Shown in pieces: positions 1-6,993 of a DNA stretch of 37,192 nucleotides (its first letter is position 1; every line of letters begins with the position of its first letter). Source of the DNA: Candidatus Bathycorpusculum termitum (lineage in GTDB: Archaea; Thermoproteota; Bathyarchaeia; Bathyarchaeales; Bathycorpusculaceae); NCBI GenBank assembly GCA_031254875.1, contig JAIRTW010000045.1, positions 1 to 37,192 on the forward strand, read 5' to 3'. The notes beneath the pieces are model-generated. The model saw only the letters and a list, made by a program, of their open reading frames with translations, searched no databases and was not told the origin of the DNA. Made by a program: the position numbers and the translations under genes.

Positions 1-1
1 C

Positions 2-3000
2 GGCGTGTACAACGAGGGCGGCAACTTTGAACTATTTGGGGGTGTGATTTCAGACAACACACTCATTACCATTTCTGCCTCTGGCGGCGGCGTGTACAAC
101 GAGGGCGGCAACTTTAGCATGTATGGTGGTGAAATTTCCAACAACACCGTTAGTAACGGTGCCGGCGGCGGAGTATACCTAACCGACAGTGGCAGCTTTG
201 CCCTATATGATGGTGTGATTTCTGATAATCGTGCTGCTTATGGTGGCGGGGTCTATATCAATAATGGCGCTTTTAACATGCTTAGTGGTGTGATTTCTAG
301 TAATAGAGCTACCACTGATGGTGGTGGTGTGTATATTGAAAATGTTTTGGTGCGTTTATCTGGGGGTGTGATTTCAGATAACACAGCATCAAGCAACGGC
401 GGCGGAGTCTGGATTGACTATAAAAATCTTTATAGACTTTTCGTTGAGGATGGAATGGTATTTTCAAATAATCATGCTTCTGTAGCATACGACCGAGACC
501 CAGAACACATCGATATATACCGAAACTGCATAGGTGATAATGTTAATTGGACAATTCCTTTTCTTCAGGGTTATAATAACTATGACATCAGCTACACTAG
601 CGGTACCCAACGTCTGGTTTATAGTGTGATTGTAGCTAACAGTTATGCCGCATCCTCCGGTGCAGGCCGCTATATGGCTGGTACGTTGATTGTTGTTGAT
701 GCTGGAACTCGAGACGGCTATCTTTTCTCTAGCTGGACCCTCAATGAGGGTGATGTGGTGTTGCCTAATAATCCTCAGACGTCTTTTATTATGCCTGAGG
801 GTGATGTTGCTATTACAGCAAACTGGGTGGCAGATATTGGCAAGTATGATATTTTCTACGAGTTAGATGGAGGCACCAACTCAGTTACTAATCCAACAGT
901 TTACACTACAAATAATTTGCCTCTTAGTATCACAGCGCCCTCTAAGACGGACTATACCTTCCTAGGCTGGAGCGTGAGGTATGCTGATGGTACGGTGGTG
1001 GTGATGCCGGGTTCTTTTAGTATTTCCCCCGGAACTGTTGGCGATATGGTTTTGACTGCCTTTTGGGTTCGCACTGGTAGCCCTATATACGTTGAGGATG
1101 AGGCGATGCTTAGAAACGCGGTTAATCAAGTAGCATCTGTAACGTCTGTGAGTATTGCCCTTGAGAGAGACATTGAACTCAGCAGTGCCCTTGTTATCGC
1201 TGCTGATAAAACCATTACACTGATAAGCCATAGTGAGACTGAATTTTTTAGGCTGGTTGGGGCGTCTGGTGTAGACACGCTTATTGTGGAGGCTGGCGGG
1301 GTGTTGGAGCTTACCGGCATCAATGTAACACATGCCGCCGACGTATTCGGTAGAGGGGTAGTTGTTCAACCCGGTGGCACACTCATAATGTCTAATGGTG
1401 CGATATCTGATAACACAGCCAGCGGCCTGCATGGCGGCGGCGTACACAATAACGGCAACTTTAGTTTACTTGGGGGTGAGATTTCTAACAATAGCGCCAT
1501 CGATGGTATCGGCGGCAGTGGCTGGGGTGGCGGCGTATACAACGGCGGTATCTTTGGTATGTTTGGGGGTGTGATTTCTGGCAGCAGAGGCTGGTGGGGC
1601 GGCGGCGTATACAACACGGGCACTTTTGAGATGTCTAAGGGTATAATATATAGCAACACAGCTGACAGTGGCGGTGGCGTACACAACGCCGGTACTTTTA
1701 GTTTGTTTGGGGGTGTGATTTCAGACAACACCGCTATCACTCGTGGCGGCGGCATATGGAACTTCGGCGGCCCACTTAGTATGTCCGGGGGTGAGATTTC
1801 CAACAACACCGCTCGTAGTGGGGGTGGAATATTTAATGCTGACAGTTTTAGTTTGTTTGGGGGTGTGATTTTCGGTAACACGGGTGGCGTGTACAATGTT
1901 GCCACCTTTGTGATGTCTGGCGGTGAGATTTCTGACAACAATGGTATCGGGGTGTTTAACAGTGTTGGCAAATTTAGTTTGTTTGGGGGTGTGATTTCTA
2001 ACAACAACGGTGGCGGTGTATACAACTTGGAGAGTTTTACTATGTTTGGGGGTGTGATTTCTAACAATATAGCCAGCAACGGCGGCGGGGTATACAACGG
2101 TGCATCCAATTTTTTTGCTAGGTTTACTATGTTTGGTGGTGTAATTTCTAACAACACCGCGGTAGCTGGCGGCGGCGTATATATGGGGGGTGGGTTTGTT
2201 GAGTTGCATAACGGCTCCATTCTTGGTAACACGGCCTCAAACGATGGCGGCGGAGTTTGGGTTGTTGCTGAAAATCTTGGGCGGCTCTTTGTTTTTGATG
2301 GGATAACGTTTTCAAACAATAGTGCTTCTGTTGCATACGATAGAGCCCCTCTCCATGATGCGGTGTATTATGCATGTATTGGTGAGGCGGTGATTTGGAC
2401 GGAACCCTTCATTCAGGGGTATAACAACTATGACATCAGCTACACAAATGGTATGCCCTTTACATTTTATACTGTGAATGTCACTGATAGTTATGCTATA
2501 ACCTCAGGTGCTGGCTGCTATGTGACCGGTGCGCTTGTCACTCTTGATGCTGGAAGCCGGGTCGGCTATCTTTTCTCTGGTTGGACAGTCAATGAGGGTG
2601 GAGTGATGTTGCCAAACAGTCCCCAGACAACCTTTACTATGCCCGCAAATGATATTGTTGTCACTGCAAACTGGGCTGAAGTTGTCCCCGAGTATGCTAT
2701 TACCTACAAATTAGAGGGTGGTACTAATCCCACTGGTAATCTGGAGGTTTATACGGTGGTTGATTTGCCTCTCAGCATTGCTGATCCCACCAAGCAGGGC
2801 TATACATTCTTGGGCTGGATTATCGAATATGCTGATGGCACCACGATATCTACATCAGGCTCTTTAATTATAGCTAAAGATACTACAGGCAATGTTACTT
2901 TGACTGCTCGCTGGCAGGCTATCGATACAGGCGTCTTGGATGCGTATGATGCGGTGTTTGTTGAGTTTTGTTCGTATTATGATGTTGAGACTTGGGTGTT

Positions 3001-3451
3001 TCGCAGGGATTTGTTTGCTGGGTATAGTGTTGAATCGGTTTTGGCGGCTGAGCGGGTTATGGGCATCGCGGGTCAGGTGCATGCGGATCTTTTGGCTGTG
3101 TATGGTCGGCTTGAGGCGGGACGGTTTGGTGCAGGTGATGACATAGCGGTCATTAACGAAGCGACTCGTATACTCTCACAGGCGATTGCTGATATGCATG
3201 TTATCCTCAACTTTGAGGCAGAGGTCACGGTTGTTAATGCTGTCCCGACGGCTGTGGTTGTACCGCTCAATGGTAACACAAATGATCTGAAAATAACCAT
3301 AACTGAAGAACTCTCAAACGGGACAACCCATATCCTCACAGAGACCTTTAGTATCAACAACAACGCCGCAGACACCTACCCCCTCGGTTCCTATAGGGTT
3401 TATGTGGACACTAAAGGCAACACCCAAATCCGCGCCTGCTACCTCGTATAG
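2..3451 (+). CDS. Giant repetitive surface/adhesin-like protein, 5' end cut by window
   Basis: The reading frame is open to the window edge and begins inside a repeat, so the true start lies upstream. At least 1148 residues are visible. Numbering from position 5, residues 1-150 hold about six degenerate repeats of roughly 25 residues (GGGVYN..G.F.M.GGVISNNTA), typical of right-handed beta-helix surface proteins. Residues about 205-355 hold two InlB/Listeria-Bacteroides-like repeats (YLFSSWT..TANW; YTFLGW..LTAFW). A second cycle follows: a pectate-lyase-like cap (about 360-460), about twelve more GGG repeats (to about 750) and another InlB-like pair (about 825-970). Residues 970-1148 are a helical stretch and a final beta region. 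No C-terminal membrane segment, LPXTG or other sorting motif is visible, so the means of anchoring is unknown. The family is generally linked to surface adhesion; a role in host or particle attachment is inferred. Confidence 0.85.
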   Translation, partial: GVYNEGGNFELFGGVISDNTLITISASGGGVYNEGGNFSMYGGEISNNTVSNGAGGGVYLTDSGSFALYDGVISDNRAAYGGGVYINNGAFNMLSGVISSNRATTDGGGVYIENVLVRLSGGVISDNTASSNGGGVWIDYKNLYRLFVEDGMVFSNNHASVAYDRDPEHIDIYRNCIGDNVNWTIPFLQGYNNYDISYTSGTQRLVYSVIVANSYAASSGAGRYMAGTLIVVDAGTRDGYLFSSWTLNEGDVVLPNNPQTSFIMPEGDVAITANWVADIGKYDIFYELDGGTNSVTNPTVYTTNNLPLSITAPSKTDYTFLGWSVRYADGTVVVMPGSFSISPGTVGDMVLTAFWVRTGSPIYVEDEAMLRNAVNQVASVTSVSIALERDIELSSALVIAADKTITLISHSETEFFRLVGASGVDTLIVEAGGVLELTGINVTHAADVFGRGVVVQPGGTLIMSNGAISDNTASGLHGGGVHNNGNFSLLGGEISNNSAIDGIGGSGWGGGVYNGGIFGMFGGVISGSRGWWGGGVYNTGTFEMSKGIIYSNTADSGGGVHNAGTFSLFGGVISDNTAITRGGGIWNFGGPLSMSGGEISNNTARSGGGIFNADSFSLFGGVIFGNTGGVYNVATFVMSGGEISDNNGIGVFNSVGKFSLFGGVISNNNGGGVYNLESFTMFGGVISNNIASNGGGVYNGASNFFARFTMFGGVISNNTAVAGGGVYMGGGFVELHNGSILGNTASNDGGGVWVVAENLGRLFVFDGITFSNNSASVAYDRAPLHDAVYYACIGEAVIWTEPFIQGYNNYDISYTNGMPFTFYTVNVTDSYAITSGAGCYVTGALVTLDAGSRVGYLFSGWTVNEGGVMLPNSPQTTFTMPANDIVVTANWAEVVPEYAITYKLEGGTNPTGNLEVYTVVDLPLSIADPTKQGYTFLGWIIEYADGTTISTSGSLIIAKDTTGNVTLTARWQAIDTGVLDAYDAVFVEFCSYYDVETWVFRRDLFAGYSVESVLAAERVMGIAGQVHADLLAVYGRLEAGRFGAGDDIAVINEATRILSQAIADMHVILNFEAEVTVVNAVPTAVVVPLNGNTNDLKITITEELSNGTTHILTETFSINNNAADTYPLGSYRVYVDTKGNTQIRACYLV

Positions 3452-3617
3452 CAAACCCGCCTATCAACTATCCAATAATTTTTCAACCACCAACTTTATT
3501 TTATCGATTTTTAGATAAACAAACCGTTCTGGCTTGGAGAGTTTACTTAAGCCCAAACCCCCTTGTTTGCGCCTTATTAGATTTAAGGTGGTATTGCGCG
3601 GTGTGTAATAATCCGTT
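3452..3617. other. Intergenic region after the surface protein
   Basis: This AT-rich spacer follows the stop codon of the surface-protein gene. It contains T-runs near 3478-3484 and 3510-3514 that could end transcription, and AT-rich stretches around 3500-3520 that could act as a TATA element for the decayed gene downstream. No RNA gene or conserved coding segment was recognised. Confidence 0.3.
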
Positions 3618-4094
3618 TTGGGAACTAAGTTTTTTTATGACGAGATGTGGCTTATGGGTTCTAAATCTAAAGACAAGCAAGCGCTACGAAGAGAGGGTAG
3701 GATGTGCATGTGTGCTATGGGCTTGGGTAATGTTGGTTTGCCTGTGGCTCAGTATATTTCAAAAATATATCCGCAGACGCGAGGGTATGGTATTTCGCAG
3801 GCGGCTGTAGTAGCGGCTAGGAAGGTTGAGGTGGAGGCTTCGATTGAGCTTGGTTATGTGGTTGTGTATGTGATTGCAGTTAACCCTTGGTATCGTGGTG
3901 GGTGTGCGGTGGAGGATTGCGTACGGCGAATATCAAAGATTAATTCTGGGGGATTGGTTTGTTTTGAGTCGGTGCCTGTTAAGGGGACGGCACGGAGGGG
4001 GCGGTCGGCGGCGGGGATTGTTTGGTTAATGGTGTTGGGGTTTCTAATGTGGTTTATAGTTATTGATGCTGTTGTTGATGATGCTGTAGTGTAG
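3618..4094 (+). pseudogene. Decayed nucleotide-sugar (UDP-glucose/UDP-ManNAc type) dehydrogenase, N-terminal remnant
   Basis: The N-terminal NAD-binding signature of UDP-sugar dehydrogenases is clear: GLGNVGLPVAQYISK at residues 35-49, GYGIS at 56-60, an AVVAARK helix, YVIAVNPWY at 84-92 and ISKINSGGLVCFES near 105-118. This family oxidises UDP-hexoses to uronic acids and is about 400-450 residues long. Here only about 100 residues are recognisable. The usual STVPVGTARR motif reads SVPVKGTARR, residues appear lost before AVEDC, and after residue 130 the frame runs into an unrelated hydrophobic tail (WLMVLGFLMWFIVI). The central and substrate-binding domains are missing. The start is unclear; a TTG at 3618 or an ATG at 3654 are both possible. 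It lies 14 bp before a hyaluronan-synthase-like gene, which would use UDP-uronic acids if it is a true hyaluronan-type synthase. I treat it as a degraded gene, although a short expressed protein cannot be excluded. Confidence 0.65.
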
Positions 4095-4108
4095 TTGGGG
4101 GTTGGTGT

Positions 4109-5389
4109 GTGGTTTTTTTTGGTATTAGTAGGAAGAGTTTTTTGTGTTATGTGGTTATTTATTTGACGTTTACTCTTTTGGGGTTATTTTATTTGAGTCG
4201 GGTGAATTTGTTTGGGTGGCATTGGGCGTTTTGGGTGTTGGCGGCTTATGGGGTTGTGGTGACGCCGTATTTGATTTTTCGTTTGGTGGTTACTTATTTG
4301 TATCAGCCGATGGGTGATTTGGGTTATAGGCCGTTTGTGAGTGTGGTTGTTCCGGTGTATAATGAGGAGGGAGGGATTGGGGCGGCTATTGATTCGATTT
4401 TTGGTTCTGATTATCCTAAGGATCGGTTGGAGTTGGTGGTTATTGATGATAAAAGCACGGATGGGACTTTGGAGGTTGTTAGGCGGAAGCGGCTTGAGTG
4501 TGATTTTAAGTTGGTGGAGCTTGAGCGGAATATGGGTAAGCGGCATGCGATGGCGGCTGGGTTTAGGGAGTGTAGTGGAGAGGTTTTGGTTTGTATTGAT
4601 AGTGATACGGTTGTTAAGCCAGATGCGATAAAGTTGTTGGTGCAGCCGTTTGTTGATGAGGGGGTTTTTTGTGTTTGTGGGAATGCGGCGGTTGCTAATG
4701 AGGGGATGTTGGATAATTTGTTGGCGCGGTTGCAACGGGCTTGGTATGCGGATTCTTTTCGGTTGCGTAAGGGGGTGGAGAGTTTGTTTGGTATGGTTAT
4801 TTGTTGTTCGGGGGTGCTGGCGGCTTATAGGCGGGATAAGGTGGAGCTAATTGTTGATGAGTGGGTGGATGAGAGGTTTTTGGGGCGGCATTTTTCGTCT
4901 GGGGATGATCGACAGTTGACGAATCGAATGATGCGTATGGGCGGTAAGTCGGTGTTTCAGTCTAATGCGTTGGCTTATACGATTGTACCGCATGTGGTTC
5001 GGACGTTTTTGATTCAGCAGATTCGATGGGGGCGGAGTGGTTTTCGGGGGATGTTGTTTGCTTCGAGATTTTTTTATAAGAAAGGGTGGGTGCAACGGGC
5101 TTTGTTTTATTTAACTTTGTTTATGACGTTTGTTTCTCCCGTTTCGTTTTTGATTAATACGGTGGGGTTGGCGCTGTTGGGTCAGTTTGAACTGATGGGG
5201 GTTTATTTTTTAGGGTTGTTTCTAATTGCGATTTTGACGGCGCTTTCTACCAAGTTGCTGGTGAGTTATTTTTCGTTTAAGGATATTTGGTATCGGTTGG
5301 TATTTTCTGTGGTGGCAGTGGGGCTTTCGTTTGTGTATTTATATGCTTGGTGTACGATTTGGAAGGGAAACGTCTGGGGGACACGCTAA
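4109..5389 (+). CDS. Processive membrane glycosyltransferase family 2, hyaluronan/cellulose-synthase-like
   Basis: This 426-residue protein has the layout of processive GT2 synthases. It has two N-terminal membrane segments (about 11-28 and 34-58), a cytoplasmic GT-A domain, and three or four C-terminal membrane segments from about 330. Visible motifs are VVVPVYNEE near 78, the UDP-binding VVIDDKSTDGT near 110, the metal-binding DSD near 163, GDD near 264 and the acceptor/processivity motif QQIRW near 303. These are the hallmark residues of HasA, NodC and BcsA relatives, which polymerise UDP-sugars and extrude the polymer. The specific sugar cannot be read from sequence. The GTG start at 4109 follows a G-rich stretch. 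The coding strand is almost depleted of C (TTG, GTG/GTT, CGG, TTT codons), unlike most neighbours. The decayed UDP-sugar dehydrogenase just upstream suggests a former capsule or exopolysaccharide unit. Confidence 0.88.
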   Translation: MVFFGISRKSFLCYVVIYLTFTLLGLFYLSRVNLFGWHWAFWVLAAYGVVVTPYLIFRLVVTYLYQPMGDLGYRPFVSVVVPVYNEEGGIGAAIDSIFGSDYPKDRLELVVIDDKSTDGTLEVVRRKRLECDFKLVELERNMGKRHAMAAGFRECSGEVLVCIDSDTVVKPDAIKLLVQPFVDEGVFCVCGNAAVANEGMLDNLLARLQRAWYADSFRLRKGVESLFGMVICCSGVLAAYRRDKVELIVDEWVDERFLGRHFSSGDDRQLTNRMMRMGGKSVFQSNALAYTIVPHVVRTFLIQQIRWGRSGFRGMLFASRFFYKKGWVQRALFYLTLFMTFVSPVSFLINTVGLALLGQFELMGVYFLGLFLIAILTALSTKLLVSYFSFKDIWYRLVFSVVAVGLSFVYLYAWCTIWKGNVWGTR

Positions 5390-5511
5390 ATAATTACCAA
5401 CAACAAACCCCGTAGCAGCAATCAGCCACAATAGCAGAGCGACTGTACCCACAACAACAGCAGTAGCAGTGGTCATAGTAGTTTCAGCGAGAGGTTTGGT
5501 GGTTTTTGGCT

Positions 5512-5523
5512 AAATTTTAAGTA
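5512..5523 (+). promoter_or_regulatory. Putative TATA box for the 5.5 kb gene
   Basis: The AT-rich TAAATTTTAAGT lies about 45 nt before the ATG at 5565. Archaeal transcription usually begins 22-28 nt after the TATA centre, which would place the 5' end near 5543. This favours the ATG at 5565 over the in-frame GTG at 5541. Confidence 0.4.
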
Positions 5524-5564
5524 CCCATAACCCATAAGTAGTGTTGATTGAAGAAGAGACCTAC

Positions 5565-6569
5565 ATGAATCGCAAAGGTGACCTGCAACACAACTGTCCA
5601 TATATGCCGATTATAACCACTCCAGCTGTGCCGTTGTTGCTGTTTGGGCAGAAAAAAACTGAACAACAGACTGCTGAAGAAACGTCGGTATCAAAGTCTA
5701 AACCCCGTAAACTCACCGGGTTCCCAGTTGTCAAATATGAAATCGCAGAGGATAAAATCAAATTCTCAAACTCAGCGGGTTTGTTTAAGAAACGCTGGGT
5801 TGTGGCCAAAGAGTTTCCGGTTTATGAGATAACGGTTGTGGAAAGCCTCGGTACCTGGCTTAGTCTAAGCTGGAATAACGAAATATATCAGTTTATTCTA
5901 AAACGGAAAGGGGAATCATTTGCCAAATTAGTCCAGCAGATTGCGGAGTTGCAAGAGGCGCATCAGAAAAACCTGCAGAAAACACAGCAAGCATCACTGC
6001 GTAGGCGCGAGTTGTTGGATGCCATAACTGTTGCTCTGCCTATCGTGGATTGCTCATTTGACATCTTAATGGGATTGCATGAGAAGCATGTGGGATGGAT
6101 GCGACTGGAGAGTTATGCACAGGCTTTAGGCGATACATTTAGCTTTAAGGCTCAGACGCTGGCGTCTCTGGATTTAGATTTTGCCAAAATTGTTGCCGCT
6201 GTCCAAAACCAAACTGCCAAAGAAACCGCTCAAGAAGCCTTCGGCGTTCTTAGGGCAATCCATGACTACTTCAGTGCACTCAAGCCTCAAGAGGATTTGG
6301 CAGATACAGTTCCCAACTTTGAACATGCTAAGCGTATTGTTTTGGCGTATTTTACGTTAAATGACCTTTGGTTTGCTAAAATTGTTGGCGAAACAGACAT
6401 ACAAAAAGAGTTCAATATATTTGAGATGCAGCTTGCGGATTTGTCGGGGCAGACCGGTTTTAAAGTAATGGCAGAAGAATTTAGGCCTGTTCTGTCTGAC
6501 ACCGGCGCTTTGGGCGATGGTGTTTGGAATGCACGTCAGCTTTTTAGAGAACGCCTCAAACAGCTCTAA
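5565..6569 (+). CDS. Hypothetical protein with possible N-terminal PH-like domain
   Basis: I do not recognise this 334-residue protein (342 if the GTG at 5541 is used). It is soluble and has no signal peptide or convincing membrane segment. A short hydrophobic Pro-rich N-terminus (ITTPAVPLLLFG) is followed by a Lys/Ser-rich linker. Next comes a beta-rich segment at about residues 46-125 (VVKYEIAEDKIKFSN, EITVVESLGTWLSLSW, QFILKRKG) whose strand pattern resembles bacterial PH-like domains. From about 125 it is predominantly helical, with a Gln-rich possible coiled coil (LQEAHQKNLQKTQQ) and long amphipathic helices to the end. Codon use is balanced, in contrast to the G/T-rich gene upstream. 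It appears to be transcribed alone. The PH-like assignment is an impression from strand pattern, not a firm family call. Confidence 0.75.
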   Translation: MNRKGDLQHNCPYMPIITTPAVPLLLFGQKKTEQQTAEETSVSKSKPRKLTGFPVVKYEIAEDKIKFSNSAGLFKKRWVVAKEFPVYEITVVESLGTWLSLSWNNEIYQFILKRKGESFAKLVQQIAELQEAHQKNLQKTQQASLRRRELLDAITVALPIVDCSFDILMGLHEKHVGWMRLESYAQALGDTFSFKAQTLASLDLDFAKIVAAVQNQTAKETAQEAFGVLRAIHDYFSALKPQEDLADTVPNFEHAKRIVLAYFTLNDLWFAKIVGETDIQKEFNIFEMQLADLSGQTGFKVMAEEFRPVLSDTGALGDGVWNARQLFRERLKQL

Positions 6570-6805
6570 CAGCCTGTGGACTGAAAAACTGGTATGCGAT
6601 ATATACTGGCTGATCAGTTCATGTTGTATGTTGTATTTTCAAATAACACAAACGGTTGCAAACTAAACTCTCTGATTATGGATCAAGACGTGGTGTTTGT
6701 TGATAGTGGACCCTTATAGATGGCCTGTGATACTTCATTGTTCTGCAGGCGAGTTTTTTAAATTTTAAAATATATCATCAAGTGCTTTTACATTTTTTTA
6801 TTCAT

Positions 6806-6840
6806 AAGACTTATAAGGATTTACACTTATCTTAAGTCTT
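6806..6840. repeat. Bulged hairpin upstream of the nested element
   Basis: The left arm AAGACTTATAAG (6806-6817) pairs with CTTATCTTAAGTCTT (6826-6840). The stem has 8 bp plus 4 bp, separated by a 3-nt bulge, with an 8-nt loop. It directly abuts the larger inverted repeat that begins at 6841. It lies downstream of both convergent genes, so it could act as a 3' end or termination structure for either. Confidence 0.6.
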
Positions 6841-6982
6841 GTTAGTGGTGGAATGGCTGGTTAAGGATGAAGGTAAATTAGTGGCCAAACAAAAACTTTT
6901 TCCGATTTCGAAGCCCTCTCATATCTCCTCGAACTCGGACGGCTACTGACCCAACACACCAACCAGCCAAAACTCCACTAAC
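6841..6982. repeat. Long inverted repeat, 22-nt arms around 98 nt, candidate structured RNA or palindromic element
   Basis: The arms at 6841-6862 and 6961-6982 pair at 18 of 22 positions. The outer 8 bp (GTTAGTGG/CCACTAAC) and inner 9 bp (TGGCTGGTT/AACCAGCCA) are perfect and are separated by a small internal loop. The 98-nt interior contains its own hairpin at 6901-6939. The right arm ends 11 nt after the trpS stop codon, so on the minus strand the whole element would be the trpS 3' UTR. Possible identities are a structured 3' UTR or terminator, an independent small RNA, or a miniature inverted-repeat element. No target-site duplication was seen at its edges. Confidence 0.6.
6901..6939. repeat. 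Inner hairpin nested within the 6841-6982 element
   Basis: TCCGATTTCGA (6901-6911) and TCGAACTCGGA (6929-6939) pair at 10 of 11 positions around a 17-nt loop. Its position inside a larger complementary pair is what makes the locus look like folded RNA rather than chance. Confidence 0.6.
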
Positions 6983-6993
6983 ACACAAAGAAT

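Larger units (their letters stand above)
6570..6993. other. Intergenic region with structured inverted repeats
   Basis: This 424-bp gap lies between two convergent genes. Its left half is AT-rich with T-runs (6749-6755, 6792-6799). Its right half is dominated by three inverted repeats listed separately (6806-6840, 6841-6982, 6901-6939). Weak coding traces exist inside the element: a 34-codon frame from GTG 6845 to 6949, and a start-less frame whose translation ends ALSYLLELGRLLTQHTNQ. These might be remnants of a small gene. No tRNA or known RNA was recognised. Confidence 0.5.

Noticed and set aside
1-2250. Repeated GGCGGCGGNGTATACAAC-like units taken as a possible CRISPR or DNA repeat array
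   Set aside because: The repeats keep reading frame, vary at codon third positions and have no unique spacers of constant length; they are protein repeats.
1366-2319. Long minus-strand frame rich in Pro/Thr inside the surface-protein gene
   Set aside because: It is the reverse complement of the GGG/NNT repeats; the Pro-rich pattern follows from the G-rich repeat codons, and the plus frame is clearly coding.
4184-4735. Minus-strand frame of 183 residues rich in Asn, Ile, Pro, Gln and His
   Set aside because: It is opposite a glycosyltransferase with all catalytic motifs; its composition simply mirrors the G/T-rich coding strand.
6841-6982. Inverted-repeat element as an insertion sequence
   Set aside because: No transposase frame and no target duplication at the edges; kept as a structured element of unknown type.
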